From Nematostella vectensis (Eukaryota > Cnidaria > Anthozoa > Actiniaria > Edwardsiidae): a DNA stretch of 64,000 nucleotides. Of this stretch, positions 1 through 10,000 are shown one piece after another. The notes beneath the pieces are model-generated. The model saw only the letters and a program-made list of their open reading frames with translations. It did no database searches and was not told where the DNA came from. The position numbers and the translations under genes were made by a program. The DNA lies in NCBI RefSeq assembly GCF_932526225.1, contig NC_064045.1:7300998-7364997 (forward strand). The letters are read 5' to 3'. Position 1 is the first letter of the stretch, and each line of letters begins with the position of its first letter.

Positions 1-543
1 CTGGCACAAAAACCGTGTCTTCGAATTTTGATTAGTTGTTTTGTTCTAGAGAAGTAAGTCGGATAACGTTTTGATACAAGTTAGTCGCTATATAACACTT
101 TTTATTGAAAAAAAAAAACAGAGAAATACTCACTTAAAACATATTCCGTAAATTTTCGTTTGGTTCACTGGTCTCGATGTGAGTAACAGTCGTTCGCGGT
201 TCTGATTAGACGAACGATAATTTTTCACTGCACTTGAATGGCTTCAATCCCAACCCATCAACGAGTGCATAAAAATTGTACAAGCATTTCCCATTAAGTA
301 ATTTATTAATTTCATAGATGTCGAGATTTTAGAAATTAAAAAGTGCACTACTTGTGTTACATGAGCTACAGTCTCGTGCGTGACATTAGCGAGACAGTTT
401 CATTTCAATTAAGTTTCTGTCTGTCTTCAACTGAACGGTCGAACAGCACAAACCTCGGAGCCTCTGCAGCCAAGTCTTATAAAATGTTATGTTATACCTT
501 TATTATAAATTTCTCAGATTGTATATAATAAACAAAATACAGA
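1..543. other. Non-coding AT-rich sequence, no feature recognised
   Basis: I see no exon, RNA gene or repeat that I recognise here. If the minus-strand receptor gene continues past the left edge, this is intronic. No 72-bp LRR-type exon with flanking splice sites could be found on the minus strand. Confidence 0.5.
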
Positions 544-666
544 TGGAAAGTGCTTTGTAAAGTTTATATTAACTCGTTGTTTTGTATCAAAAAACTCACT
601 CGTTCGCTGCGCTGATTCGTTCGTTTTTTGATACACAACTCGTGAATAAATACCGTGCACTTTCCA
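544..666. mobile_element. Hairpin MITE-like element
   Basis: The sequence TGGAAAGTGC at the left returns as GCACTTTCCA at the right, and the arms continue inwards through ACTCGTTGTTTTGTATCAAAAAAC and its approximate complement, so the whole stretch of about 123 bp folds on itself around a GC-rich centre near 603-615. A short, AT-rich, nearly palindromic unit without coding capacity is what a miniature inverted-repeat transposable element looks like. The family is not known to me. Confidence 0.5.
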
Positions 667-1047
667 TGTAGTATTCTCTATATATCTTAGCAAAGAGAAG
701 GTGTTTCCAAAACAAACACTTTTTTCATCTCCCATTTTTGGTAAAGGCGATGTTTCAAACACGATTAATTGCGTTGGTACTAGAACTTTATAAGGCACGC
801 AGATTGGGGCGAAAATCAAAGCTGAGTTATAAAAATCAAGGCTATTGTAAGCGAGTATGCCTGGTAAGCTTGTAACTCTTCAAACTCCACTCTGACTTTT
901 CTAACTCTGCTTCTCTGGCTCTCAACTCAACTCTTCTCTCTTCGATTTCTCTGCTCAACTCTTAAAGATTGCTAAATTGGTGCTATAATTTATAGGCAGA
1001 TGGGACGTTTCCTAAAGTAGGACGTGCTGCATTCCTAAACTCTTACT
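667..1047. other. Non-coding stretch with a short coiled-coil-like reading frame
   Basis: Nothing certain is present. On the minus strand at about 963-836 a stop-free frame of roughly 40 codons is rich in Glu, Arg and Leu (ELSREIEERR type) and ends in TAG. It has no ATG and no clear splice sites and may be a decayed transposon fragment. Confidence 0.3.
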
Positions 1048-1052
1048 CAAAG
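1048..1052. repeat. Target-site duplication, left copy (CAAAG)
   Basis: CAAAG lies directly before the left LTR, and an identical CAAAG lies directly after the right LTR at 5491-5495. A 5-bp duplication is the usual footprint of Ty3/gypsy integrases, so the two LTRs bound a single insertion. Confidence 0.9.
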
Positions 1053-1232
1053 TGTGACAATATCGGCTGTACGTGACCTATGGGTCACGGAACCCGATTT
1101 ATTGACAGCTTGAACTCTCATGTGATTACTAGATCAGATAGCATAGCCAAAAGCGTTGAGACCAGAATCAAAAGGCAATAAATCACGGAAATACACAATA
1201 TCAAAACTTCGTTCATTCATCATATTGTTACA
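1053..1232 (+). repeat. 5' LTR (180 bp)
   Basis: It begins TGTGACAAT and ends ATTGTTACA, a short terminal inverted repeat with TG...CA ends. It matches 5311-5490 over its full length with about seven substitutions and no length difference. AATAAA-like signals (GGCAATAAATCACGG) occur near position 1178. Confidence 0.95.
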
Positions 1233-1250
1233 TGGTGGCAGCCAGTAGGT
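1233..1250 (+). other. Primer-binding site
   Basis: TGGTGGCAGCCAGTAGG starts immediately after the 5' LTR. The TGG would pair with the CCA end of a tRNA primer. I did not identify which tRNA. Confidence 0.7.
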
Positions 1251-1310
1251 GAGCGAACACGAACAGCAGAAAGAATATATTTCCCTTGTGAAGTCAAAAC
1301 TCGGCGACAG

Positions 1311-2013
1311 ATGGCCACGGGTTTCACATTGCCTCCACCGGCCCCACTAGCAATACACGACGCTACGATAGCAGAGAAATGGAAACGGTTTAAGCTGGCT
1401 TGAGACAACTACTCCCTTGCGACAGGGTTGCACTCCAAACCAGAAGATGTACAAGTAGCGACTTTCATCACAATCATCGGAGAGGAAGCTAGAGACGTAT
1501 TTTCCACGTTTTCTTGGCAGGACGGAGACAAATAGAAAATACAACCGGTAATAGCAAAGTTTGCGGGGTACTGTGAGCCGCGGAAAAACGTACCGTTCGA
1601 ATGCTACCGCTTTAACAAGCGCGTACAAGAAGCGGGCGAGACTTATGATCAATATCGTACGGCTCTGAGAAAACTTGCCGAGGGGTGTGAGTTTGCAAAC
1701 ATTACACCGGATGAGATATTGCGTGACAGACGTTTGTTTGGCGTGAGCGATAACGAGGTGCGCGAGCGTTTGTTAAGGGAAACAAACCTCACCCTCAAGA
1801 AAACAGACGAAATATGCAGAGCATCAAAAAGCCCGACGGCACAGATGAAAGAAGTTGGTCAAGCCGACACCATTAGTGCTGTGGTTTTTAATAAGAAAAG
1901 CCAACGCCATCATAACAAGTCTGCCAGCAGGACCGCGTGCGGCAACTGTGGCCGAACACACGAGAGTGGCGACTGCCCGGCCCGTGGGAAAATGGCAATG
2001 TGTGTGGAAAAGT
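1311..2013 (+). pseudogene. Retrotransposon gag, broken
   Basis: This encodes the capsid/nucleocapsid polyprotein that would package the element RNA. ATG at 1311 opens a frame with a gag-like Trp/Phe-rich start, but TGA at 1401 and TAG at 1533 interrupt it. The same frame resumes through a 98-codon block from 1719, which carries a nucleocapsid zinc knuckle (C-x2-C-x3-H-x4-C) near 1937-1975 followed by CPARGK. A second knuckle is readable only in another frame just before the stop at about 2011, so there is also a frameshift. No functional gag can be made from this copy. Confidence 0.85.
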
Positions 2014-2115
2014 GAACCATTTCTCCGCTGTCTGTCGAAGCAAGAGATGAAGTGCGCGTGTCAATAAACCGGATGTTAAATTCGTAGAACAAGAGAGCGA
2101 CGAAGATGCTAGTGA

Positions 2116-5100
2116 ACCCGAGACGTATGTGATAAGCAAGTGTCAGCCGTCACCCTTGACGACTCCCAACTTGTCACGCTACGGCTTGAATCAGGAAACA
2201 GCTTGCGTTTCCAAGCGGACACAGGTGTTCAGTGCAATGTGGTCCCGCTGAGCATGTACAAGAAAGCGACGAATGACATTGCACTAAGAAATGTGAAACC
2301 TACCAAGTCCACTATTTCCGCCTATGGAGGATCCAAACTTGCTGTAATAGGCCAAGTGATCATACCGGTGTGGAGAGACACCAAGAAGTGTAAGTTGGAC
2401 TGCAAGTTGGTCGACAAAAACGATATTCGTCCCATTCTAGGAAGAAAGGCCAGTTTAGGATTGAACATTATACAGTACGTGGATAATAACGCCATCAACA
2501 AACCGATCATCGGCAACTCCACGGTTTACGCTGTACATTCCTCGGCAATCGTGACTATCGACAATATCGTTCAACAATTCCCAAAGGTATTTGCAGATGA
2601 GGTCGGACTACCGGACGGCGAGTACCACATAAAGCTTGACGGTACAGTGAGTCCTGTTCAGCATGCACCACGACGAGTTTCAGTAGCTCTGAGGGATCAA
2701 CTGAAGGCCGAACTCGACAAAATGGTGGAGCAGGAAATAATTGCACCGGTAACTGCACCCACACCCTGGGTGAGTTCAATGGTGGTGGTTCCCAAGGAGC
2801 ACGGCAAGCTTCGGTTGTGTCTTGACCCGAAAGACCTCAACAAGGCTATCATGAGGGAGCACTACCCAGTACCCACTATTGAAGATGTTGCGACACGACT
2901 CCATGGAGCGAAGGTGTTTACAAAGCTAGACGTCCGGAGCGGTTTCTGGCACATCAAGCTCGATAACTCGTCATCTTATCTAACCACGTTCAAAACTCCA
3001 TTCGGGCGTTTCCGTTGGAGGCGAATGCCTTTTGGAATACGCTCGGCTCCTGAGGTGTTCCAGAGAAAATTGCACGAGATCATAGGAATGCCACAAGTGG
3101 GAGTTATCGCAGACGACTTTGTTGTTGTCGGAAAAGGGGGGACGCTCGAGGAGGCCAACAGAGACCACGACAAGAACCTGATAGCTTTCCTCCACGTGTG
3201 TGAAGAGAAGGGGCTGAAGCTCAACACAGACAAGCTGAAGCTCAGACACACAGAGGTATCCTTTATCGGCCACGTAGCGACGGGAGATGGTCTTAAGGTT
3301 GACCCGGCTAAAGTGAAAGCAATTCAAGAAATGCCGGCACCAACCGACAAGGCAGGGGTACAACGCCTGTTAGGGGTTGCCCAATACCTAAGCAAGTTCC
3401 TCCCAAACCTGTCTGACGCCACCAGACCCCTCCGGGAGCTAACACAGCAAGAGGTCGCGTGGAGCTGGGACGAGCCGCAACAAAAGGCCTTGGATGCCCT
3501 CAAAGACGCAGTTACAAACACACCAATACTACGCTACTTCAACGTGAAAGAGTGTGTCACACTACAGTGTGACGCATCCCAGTTTGGGCTTGGTGCCGCT
3601 CTTCTACAGAATGGCCAACCGGTTGCTTACGCCTCTCGGGCACTTACCTCAGCGGAGACTCTGTATGCCCAAATAGAAAAGGAGCTATTGGCAATAGTAT
3701 TTGCATGGCTGGATGGGGTCATGGTAGAAAGCGATCACAAGCCGTTGGAGGCAATCTTCGTGAAGCTCCTACACTCTGCCCCCCAGCGACTGCAAAGAAT
3801 GCTGCTTAGGCTCCAAAGATACAGCCTCACCATAAGGTACAAGAAGGGCAAGGAGATGTTCCTCGCGGACACTCTCAGCCGTGCACCCTTACCTGAGGTG
3901 AATACGTGTGATTTCGTGCACGAGCTAGAAGAAATTAACCACCAAGAATGCTTACCAGTCAGCGGTGAGCAGTGGCAACGAATAAAACACGCTGCGGCAG
4001 ATGATCCTGTTATGTGCAAGCTGCGTGACGTCATCAAGCTTGGTTTCCCGGAGACGAAGTTTGCTCTTCCACACTGTCTGATTCCATACTACGATTCACG
4101 GGATGAGCTCACCCTACAGGAAGACCTGGTATTCAAGGGACATCAGCTGGTTGTTCCCTTGTGTCTTCGCAAAGAAATGATGGAGGCAATCCACGCCTCG
4201 CATGTTGGAATCGAGGGATGCATTCGACGAGCACGCGAAAGCCTTTACTGGCCACGAATGTCTACAGAGTTAAAGGCATATATCTCTTCTTGCGACGTAT
4301 GTTTGTCGTACCGAAGCACACCCGGTAAGGAGCTATTGGTACAACACGAGATGGTCGCACGTCCGTGGTCCAAGGTGAGCGCCGACCTCTGTGAACTTAA
4401 TGGGCGAATTTTGTTAGTCATTTCAGACTATTACAGCAGCTTTATTGAAGTATCGCGTTTGACAACCACCACATCACGGAGTGTCATCAAAGCACTCAAA
4501 GAGGTATTTGCACGGTTTGGCATTCCGGATGTGCTGGTATCTGATAATGGGCCACAGTTTGTGTCGAGTTTTCGGTCTTTGCAAGAGAGTGGAGCTTTGA
4601 TCACAAGACATCGTCTCCACATTATCACCAGTCCAATGGCAAGGCCGAAAATGCTGTAAAAGCCGTGAAACGGTTGTTTAAGAAATGCAAGGCCTCAGGG
4701 CAGTCAGAGTTTCTTGCACTACTCGACTGGCGGAATACCTCGACAAAGGGAGTTGGCACCAGCCCTGCACAGCGCTTAATGGGTAGGCGCTGTAAAACGC
4801 TACTCCCTATGGCGGGAGCCCTGCTGCAGCCAAGACATAGCATCGAACAAGAGGCACGAGCACTTACCGGTACCAAGCAACGTCAGCTGTTCTATTACAA
4901 CAAGCACACAAAACCACTCAACCCAATAGTACCTGGTGAGACCGTGCGCATGAGATTACCAGGACAGCTGAGCGGAGCGGAGCTACATTGTGAAGGTTGG
5001 CAATAGGAGTTACCGGCGAAACCGTAGGCAGTTCATCCTAGGTCAGGAGGCACCGCTTCCTGAGTTGCCCGATTCAAGTGAGCCTGAGTCATCGCCACCA

Positions 5101-5235
5101 AGCGATGGTGAAGCATCCACCGACCCACTGGCCACCGAGCACACTACACCTGAGACCAGCACGACAGCTAGCCCTCGTAGGTCAGGTCGTACACACAGGG
5201 CTCCGGCATGGCACAACGACTACCAGATGCAATAA
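2116..5235 (+). pseudogene. Retrotransposon pol (protease-RT-RNaseH-integrase), broken
   Basis: The main open frame runs 2140-4659. In order it shows: an aspartic protease with DTG near 2219; reverse transcriptase with LDPKDLN, the LDVRSGFW block and the catalytic I-A-D-D motif near 3106; RNase H with the CDAS start near 3571 and the conserved ESDHKPL block; an integrase zinc-binding H/C region near 4190-4310; and an integrase core with two of its three catalytic acids, the second in SDNGPQF near 4541. RNase H is missing a segment around 3705, where the catalytic-domain spacing is too short. A frameshift near 4590-4610 places the third integrase acid (in NGKAEN) in a different frame, and the basic C-terminal tail near 4990-5235 is in yet another frame. 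The copy cannot be autonomous. Confidence 0.92.
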
Positions 5236-5300
5236 CTGTTTGAAGTTATATGTATATAGCAATATGGCCTTAGAATAGGACATTTATTTGTTTTGTTATT

Positions 5301-5310
5301 AGAGGAAAGA
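5301..5310 (+). other. Polypurine tract
   Basis: AGAGGAAAGA, all purines, lies directly against the 3' LTR. This is the normal position of the plus-strand primer of LTR elements. Confidence 0.85.
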
Positions 5311-5490
5311 TGTGACAATTTCGGCTGTATGTGACCAATGGGTCACGGAACCCGATTTATTGACAGCTCAAACTCTCATGTGATTACTAGATCAGATAGC
5401 ATAGCCAAAAGCATTGAGACCAGAATCAAAAGGCAATAAATCACGGAAATACACAATATCAAAACTGCGTTCATTCATCATATTGTTACA
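5311..5490 (+). repeat. 3' LTR (180 bp)
   Basis: It has the same length and ends as the 5' LTR, with about seven substitutions between the two. It is followed directly by CAAAG (5491-5495), the right copy of the target duplication. Confidence 0.95.
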
Positions 5491-5840
5491 CAAAGGGAAA
5501 TGCTACATAAAATAAATAACAATAAATCTTATCAGTCTAATCATAGGAAAGGGCGGCTGTGCTTAAAGTAGAGGAAGCCGTGGTAGCTTAACTAACCAAT
5601 TGTCTTAATTATCTAATCCGGCAATGTTCTTTCTTGTATTTTCAATGTTCATAACAGAAAGTATTAAAAATAGTTTGCGGCAATGGTTTTGATGCTGTGG
5701 AAACCTTTTGTAATCGTGGAAGTACGTGTCCCTAACTCTAGTCGCGTGACAGGAGTTGCGTGACTCTAATATATTTTCTTTTCTGTGCATGAAGAATATC
5801 AGATGTGCTACGGAATGTTAGTGGTCTGCTTACAAAGCGC

Positions 5841-5950
5841 GGAGAATAGGGGACTTGTGCTTAGAGATCACGTGACTTTTTGGGTGGCAAACTAGCGCGC
5901 GCTCAGGCATTTAGTGGCAGCAACAAAAAGCAATTTATTCAGCGCATACG
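5841..5950 (+). repeat. Dispersed repeat R1, copy 1
   Basis: The segment from GGGGACTTGTGCTTAGAGATCACGTGA through the GCGCGC core to AAGCAATTTATTCAGCGC has two relatives in this window in the opposite orientation, at 22291-22420 and 49166-49262. Shared anchors are the CACGTGA/CACATGA box, GGTGGCAAACTAGCGCGCGCT and the AAGTTRCTTT end. Probably a short non-autonomous transposon. Confidence 0.7.
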
Positions 5951-5989
5951 AATAAAGCCATAATTTATTTTGTTCAGAAAGGGTTAATT

Positions 5990-6848
5990 TTCATTTAACC
6001 TATTGACTCCTGTCTATTTTTTAACTGAATTTACAAAAAAAAAAAAACATGAAGAAAACGTTGTCGTTTTGAGGGACTGGTACGAGGACTTTTAGTTTCT
6101 TTTCAGATACTTTCTCCATTGACCAAAGATGGTAACAGTCATTTTCTTCTGATTAGATTATGTCTGTTTGAGCGTTATGTCTATTTGAGCATTATGTCTA
6201 TCATGTAATTCATAAAGTTTACGAAGCACCTGCGGTACGGTAACCGTAAAAATTACAAGAATCATGCAGTTTTTCCAAATAAGGAATATATTAGTTTCCT
6301 TATATGGAAGTGACTGCGTTAAGCAAAAACGACAATTTTTGGCTGAATTTTCTTGATATGAGACTGAAAACAGATACCTTCCCCCTATTTTAAGTTTTTT
6401 TTTACAGCCTGTCTAAGTCAAACACCGCTGCACCTAGTCAGCGGTATGCTAGCTTTCCAACAGTGCTTTGCGGTCCCACTTTTAATCCCTCGTCGTTGTG
6501 CTGAAGCGAGCACAAGTTGATGGTTGCTTGTATTTTTTATCAAAAATATAGCTATGAGCATATTAGGAGAGTGTCGCAAGACATCATGAAGTCTATTGGG
6601 GTATAATTGAGTGCTTTGCTTATGGATATTTGCAAGCAAAGGTGGATTCATGATGCTTTTTTCTTGTTTGGCTTTGCCTGGATGAGAAAATAATTTTCAA
6701 ATGAATCACCACAGCCCCCCTAAATGCTGTCTTTTCTGAAACCAAATTGATTTCAAAATTGTTCACACTGCTATTCTGGGTCTGTATGACCTGGAATTTA
6801 TTTCTTTGGCTTTGGGGTGAAAAGACTTATAAATAAAAAAACATCTGC
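5990..6848 (+). repeat. Dispersed repeat R2, longest copy
   Basis: About 860 bp, beginning near CCTATTGACTCCTG and ending near GGGGTGAAAAGACTTATAAA. Its two ends recur at 30141-30669, which lacks most of the 5' half, and its 5' half recurs at 39435-39696. The small minus-strand reading frame at 6418-6651 also recurs with frame damage in the second copy, so it is not treated as a gene. The family is unknown to me and carries no recognisable transposase. Confidence 0.8.
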
Positions 6849-6985
6849 TTTACAAACATGGAATAGTTTTATTTACGCTTTTTTGTCCATTTATGTGATT
6901 CCCATGAGGCACTGCGGGCTACGACGCATGATTTTTTCGAGTCTAATTAAAATAGCGGTAAATACCCGAACATAGCCATACTTAC

Positions 6986-7057
6986 AGTTCTGTAAGACTG
7001 TTGAGGTTGGCGAAGGTAAATGGCTCGATGGTGGTGATGCGATTTCCACGAAGATCT
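6986..7057 (-). CDS. Receptor exon 9: leucine-rich repeat (72 bp)
   Basis: Another exact 72-bp exon, phase 2 at both ends: [20 protein letters not shown] then LTEL, with donor GTAAGT. It joins exon 8 as ...LQKL-DLRGNRI..., a continuous LRR consensus. The next exon must begin with one base completing a CT codon; none was found between this point and position 1. Confidence 0.9.
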
Positions 7058-10000
7058 CTTAAGTGAGCAAATAAAACTTTAGAGTTTTCCATGCAAAAAA
7101 AAATGATAGCAAAATTTGATCATCATGGCAATCTGTTGAATACTGAATAAGTACGTACAGTTTTTGTAGATCGCCGTAGCGTTCAAAGCTGTACGGCTGA
7201 AGCTGTTTGATTCTTTTTTTTATTAAGTACCTGCCGTAGAAAGAGGGTTAAAAATGAATATTGTGCGCTGATTGGTCGAGAGTGCATCCTCCTCTCTGAT
7301 TGGTCGAGAGTGCATCCTCTCTGATTGGTCGAGAGGGCATCTTCTTGTGTTTATAAAACAACACATGGACAGTTGCTAGTTCACCTACTCTCCATCAGCA
7401 CTAGCAAATATAAGTACAAAAACATGAAATGCGGTCCTTCTACAGTACTTATCCGCTGATAAGAACTTGCAATTTAAGAATCTGTTAGCCTAAAATGATC
7501 AATTTAGACCCTATTTACATAAGAACCTATTAGGCTTTAATTTGAAACAGGTTCTTATAGAAAGTAATTTATAGAAATTAACCTTAAAAATCTTCATCCA
7601 AAAATAGACATGAAAATTTGGTATAAAAGGCCAGGCCAGTGTTGGCTTGCCATCTTTTTACAATTTACAGATGTAGAATATATTTCTCATAGAGATATAA
7701 TAAGAGAAATAACAACCTATTTAAGAACCTGCGTAGCCTAAAATTCTACTAAGCACAATTTACATAATAACCTCTTGAGGCTAATTTTGAAAACGAAAAG
7801 CGTGCAAGTGCTGAATACCAATACAAGATTATAAGACCCGTAGCCAGGATTTTGAGCGGGGTGGTTCGTTTTTCCATTTCAGCGGACCAAATTTCCGGTA
7901 TACCCCTCCCCTCGCCTTAACATTAGGCAATCAATACTTCAAATAAATTCAATCTTGTATTTAAAATGTATTTTAAAGCTCCCTTTTAATAGGGTGCTTT
8001 TTAACATATAGCGATAATAATCAAGATGATAATTTAAAAAAAGATTTTTATAGTCATTTTAAAGACATATTGGTGTGCACGGTAATCCAGCAAAACGTTA
8101 TTTTTTTTGTTTCTCTGAGTGGAACTTCAAGCCGGGTAGGGGGGGTTCGTCCGAACCCCCCAAACCCCCCCTGGCTACGGGCCTGAATTATGTGGAATGG
8201 TGCTCTTGTTCCTTGCACCTACATGCTAGTGGTTGTATGTGGTAGGTAGTTCGGGATAGTGGTCGTGTTCTTAGCGTAGCAGACGACTGTATTCTGTATG
8301 CTTTTGACGCCTTCACCAAACTTCTTTTCCCAAGCATTCACCGTTTTCTTGCAGTCATTAATCCAGCTACATGCTAAAATAAAACGGAAAAACTTTTTTT
8401 TTTTCATATCACTGTCATCATCATCTTCCTGTACTTAGTGATCCAGATACATGCTTAAACAAACCAGACGCCTTTAAAAAGAGGCTCTCTAAGCCGTAGT
8501 TTTGTCATTAATTCATTTCATCCTTCGGCTGATTTGCTTAAGCTCTTGCAACATTTTTCGATTGAACTTGATAAATAAGCAAGTATATAATTTTGTGTTT
8601 AGATGGTTATTAGTTGGAGACTTCTTAACTTACAACATTATTGAAATAAAACAATAAAAATTGTCATTTTTTTCTATTATCATCATCAGACTGTGTCGTC
8701 AAAATGCCTCTTCTCCTTGTAACCATAATACAAGGCAGACTACTTACAGCTAGGTTTTTTGTCCTTGTATTCACACCGACCCACCGCTAGAAATACAAGA
8801 AAAGACAACGACATTCCTTTATTCTTAGAATATTTTTCCGTTCGTTTCGTATAGTTTAAAATTTTATGTGGGGAGGGAATGGGTCTGTGGGGATGGGAGA
8901 GGTATATAAAAGTACTGGAAGAGTAGGGGTCTGATTTAGATGTGGATTGGCGTTTCCAGATAGTGCTCCCAAAAAGCCAGAAAAGTGCTCCCAAAAACAC
9001 CCAAAAAGTGCTTAAAAAGTGCTCCAAAATCAAAATAGTGCTCATTGGCGAAAAGAAAATTACCGTATATTTTTAAGACAATTTAGAGATAAGTTGTGTT
9101 TTAAATAAAATTTGAATAAAAGAAAGAATATTGCTTTTATTAAATAAATGTAAAACAGGAAAACATGACAAACAGATCTTCTAGATAAGGCATTCTTTTA
9201 TTGTAATGAACTCCACAGGCTACCCAATATTTGTGGTTACCAAAGCACAGGCTACCCAGTGTTACAGTCTTAGCCTAGTTGAGATAATATTATTTGTAGT
9301 TAAGGAAACTAGAAATATCTATATAAGACAACAAAATCTAGTAACTTGGGTTAAAAAAGCTAGAAGTTGACTTGCTTACCCAAAAAGTGCTCTCTGATCA
9401 AAATAGTGCTCCCAAGGGGAGGTGGTCTCGCTTAGGTGTACTCGGAGGAGAGGGGGGTCTGTTTTTAGTGTACTGGGAGGGGAGGGCTCTGTTTGAGGTG
9501 TACTGGGAGAGGAGGGGTCTCGCTTAGGTGTACTCGGAGGGGAGGGGGGTCTGTTTTTAGTGTACTGGGAGGGGGTAGGTTACTCACATTCGTCACTCCG
9601 GTCCCCACAGTCATCTTTTCCATCACAAATCCACTGGGGAGGAATGCACACACCGCTACGGCACTTGAACCATGAGCTGATCTTACAAGGGGCGTCACGC
9701 TCCTCTAACAATGGCAACACAAATGGTGTCACGCTCTTACAATAACAACACAAGGGGCGTCACGCTCCTCTAACAATGGCAACACAAATGGTGTCACGCT
9801 CCTCTAACAATAACAACACAAGTGGTGTCACGCTCCTCTAACAATGGCAACACAAATTGTGTCACGCTCCTCTAACAATAAAAACACAAGGGTTGTCACC
9901 CTTCTTTAACAATAACAACACAAGTGGTGTCACGCTCCTCTTACAATAACAACACAAGTGGTGTCACGCTCCTCTAACAATAACAACACAAGGGGGGTCA

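Larger units (their letters stand above)
1053..5490 (+). mobile_element. Ty3/gypsy LTR retrotransposon, full length but inactive
   Basis: The element is 4438 bp, with two 180-bp LTRs, a primer-binding site starting TGG, a gag region, a pol region in the order protease, reverse transcriptase, RNase H, integrase, a polypurine tract and a CAAAG target duplication. The domain order with integrase last, and the gag zinc-knuckle spacing, fit the Mag-like branch of Ty3/gypsy elements; the branch is inferred. The LTRs differ at about 7 of 180 positions (about 4%), so insertion is fairly recent, yet gag and pol both carry stops, frameshifts and a deletion. The element is antisense to the receptor gene and probably sits in one of its introns. 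Confidence 0.95.

Noticed and set aside
6418-6651. 77-codon minus-strand frame with a related frame at 30250-30477
   Set aside because: Both lie in copies of the dispersed repeat R2, and the peptides diverge by frameshift rather than by substitution, so no coding constraint is visible.
9465-9698. 77-codon minus-strand frame over the second LDLa exon
   Set aside because: Wrong frame: the LDLa cysteine pattern is in another frame with splice sites at 9588 and 9704.
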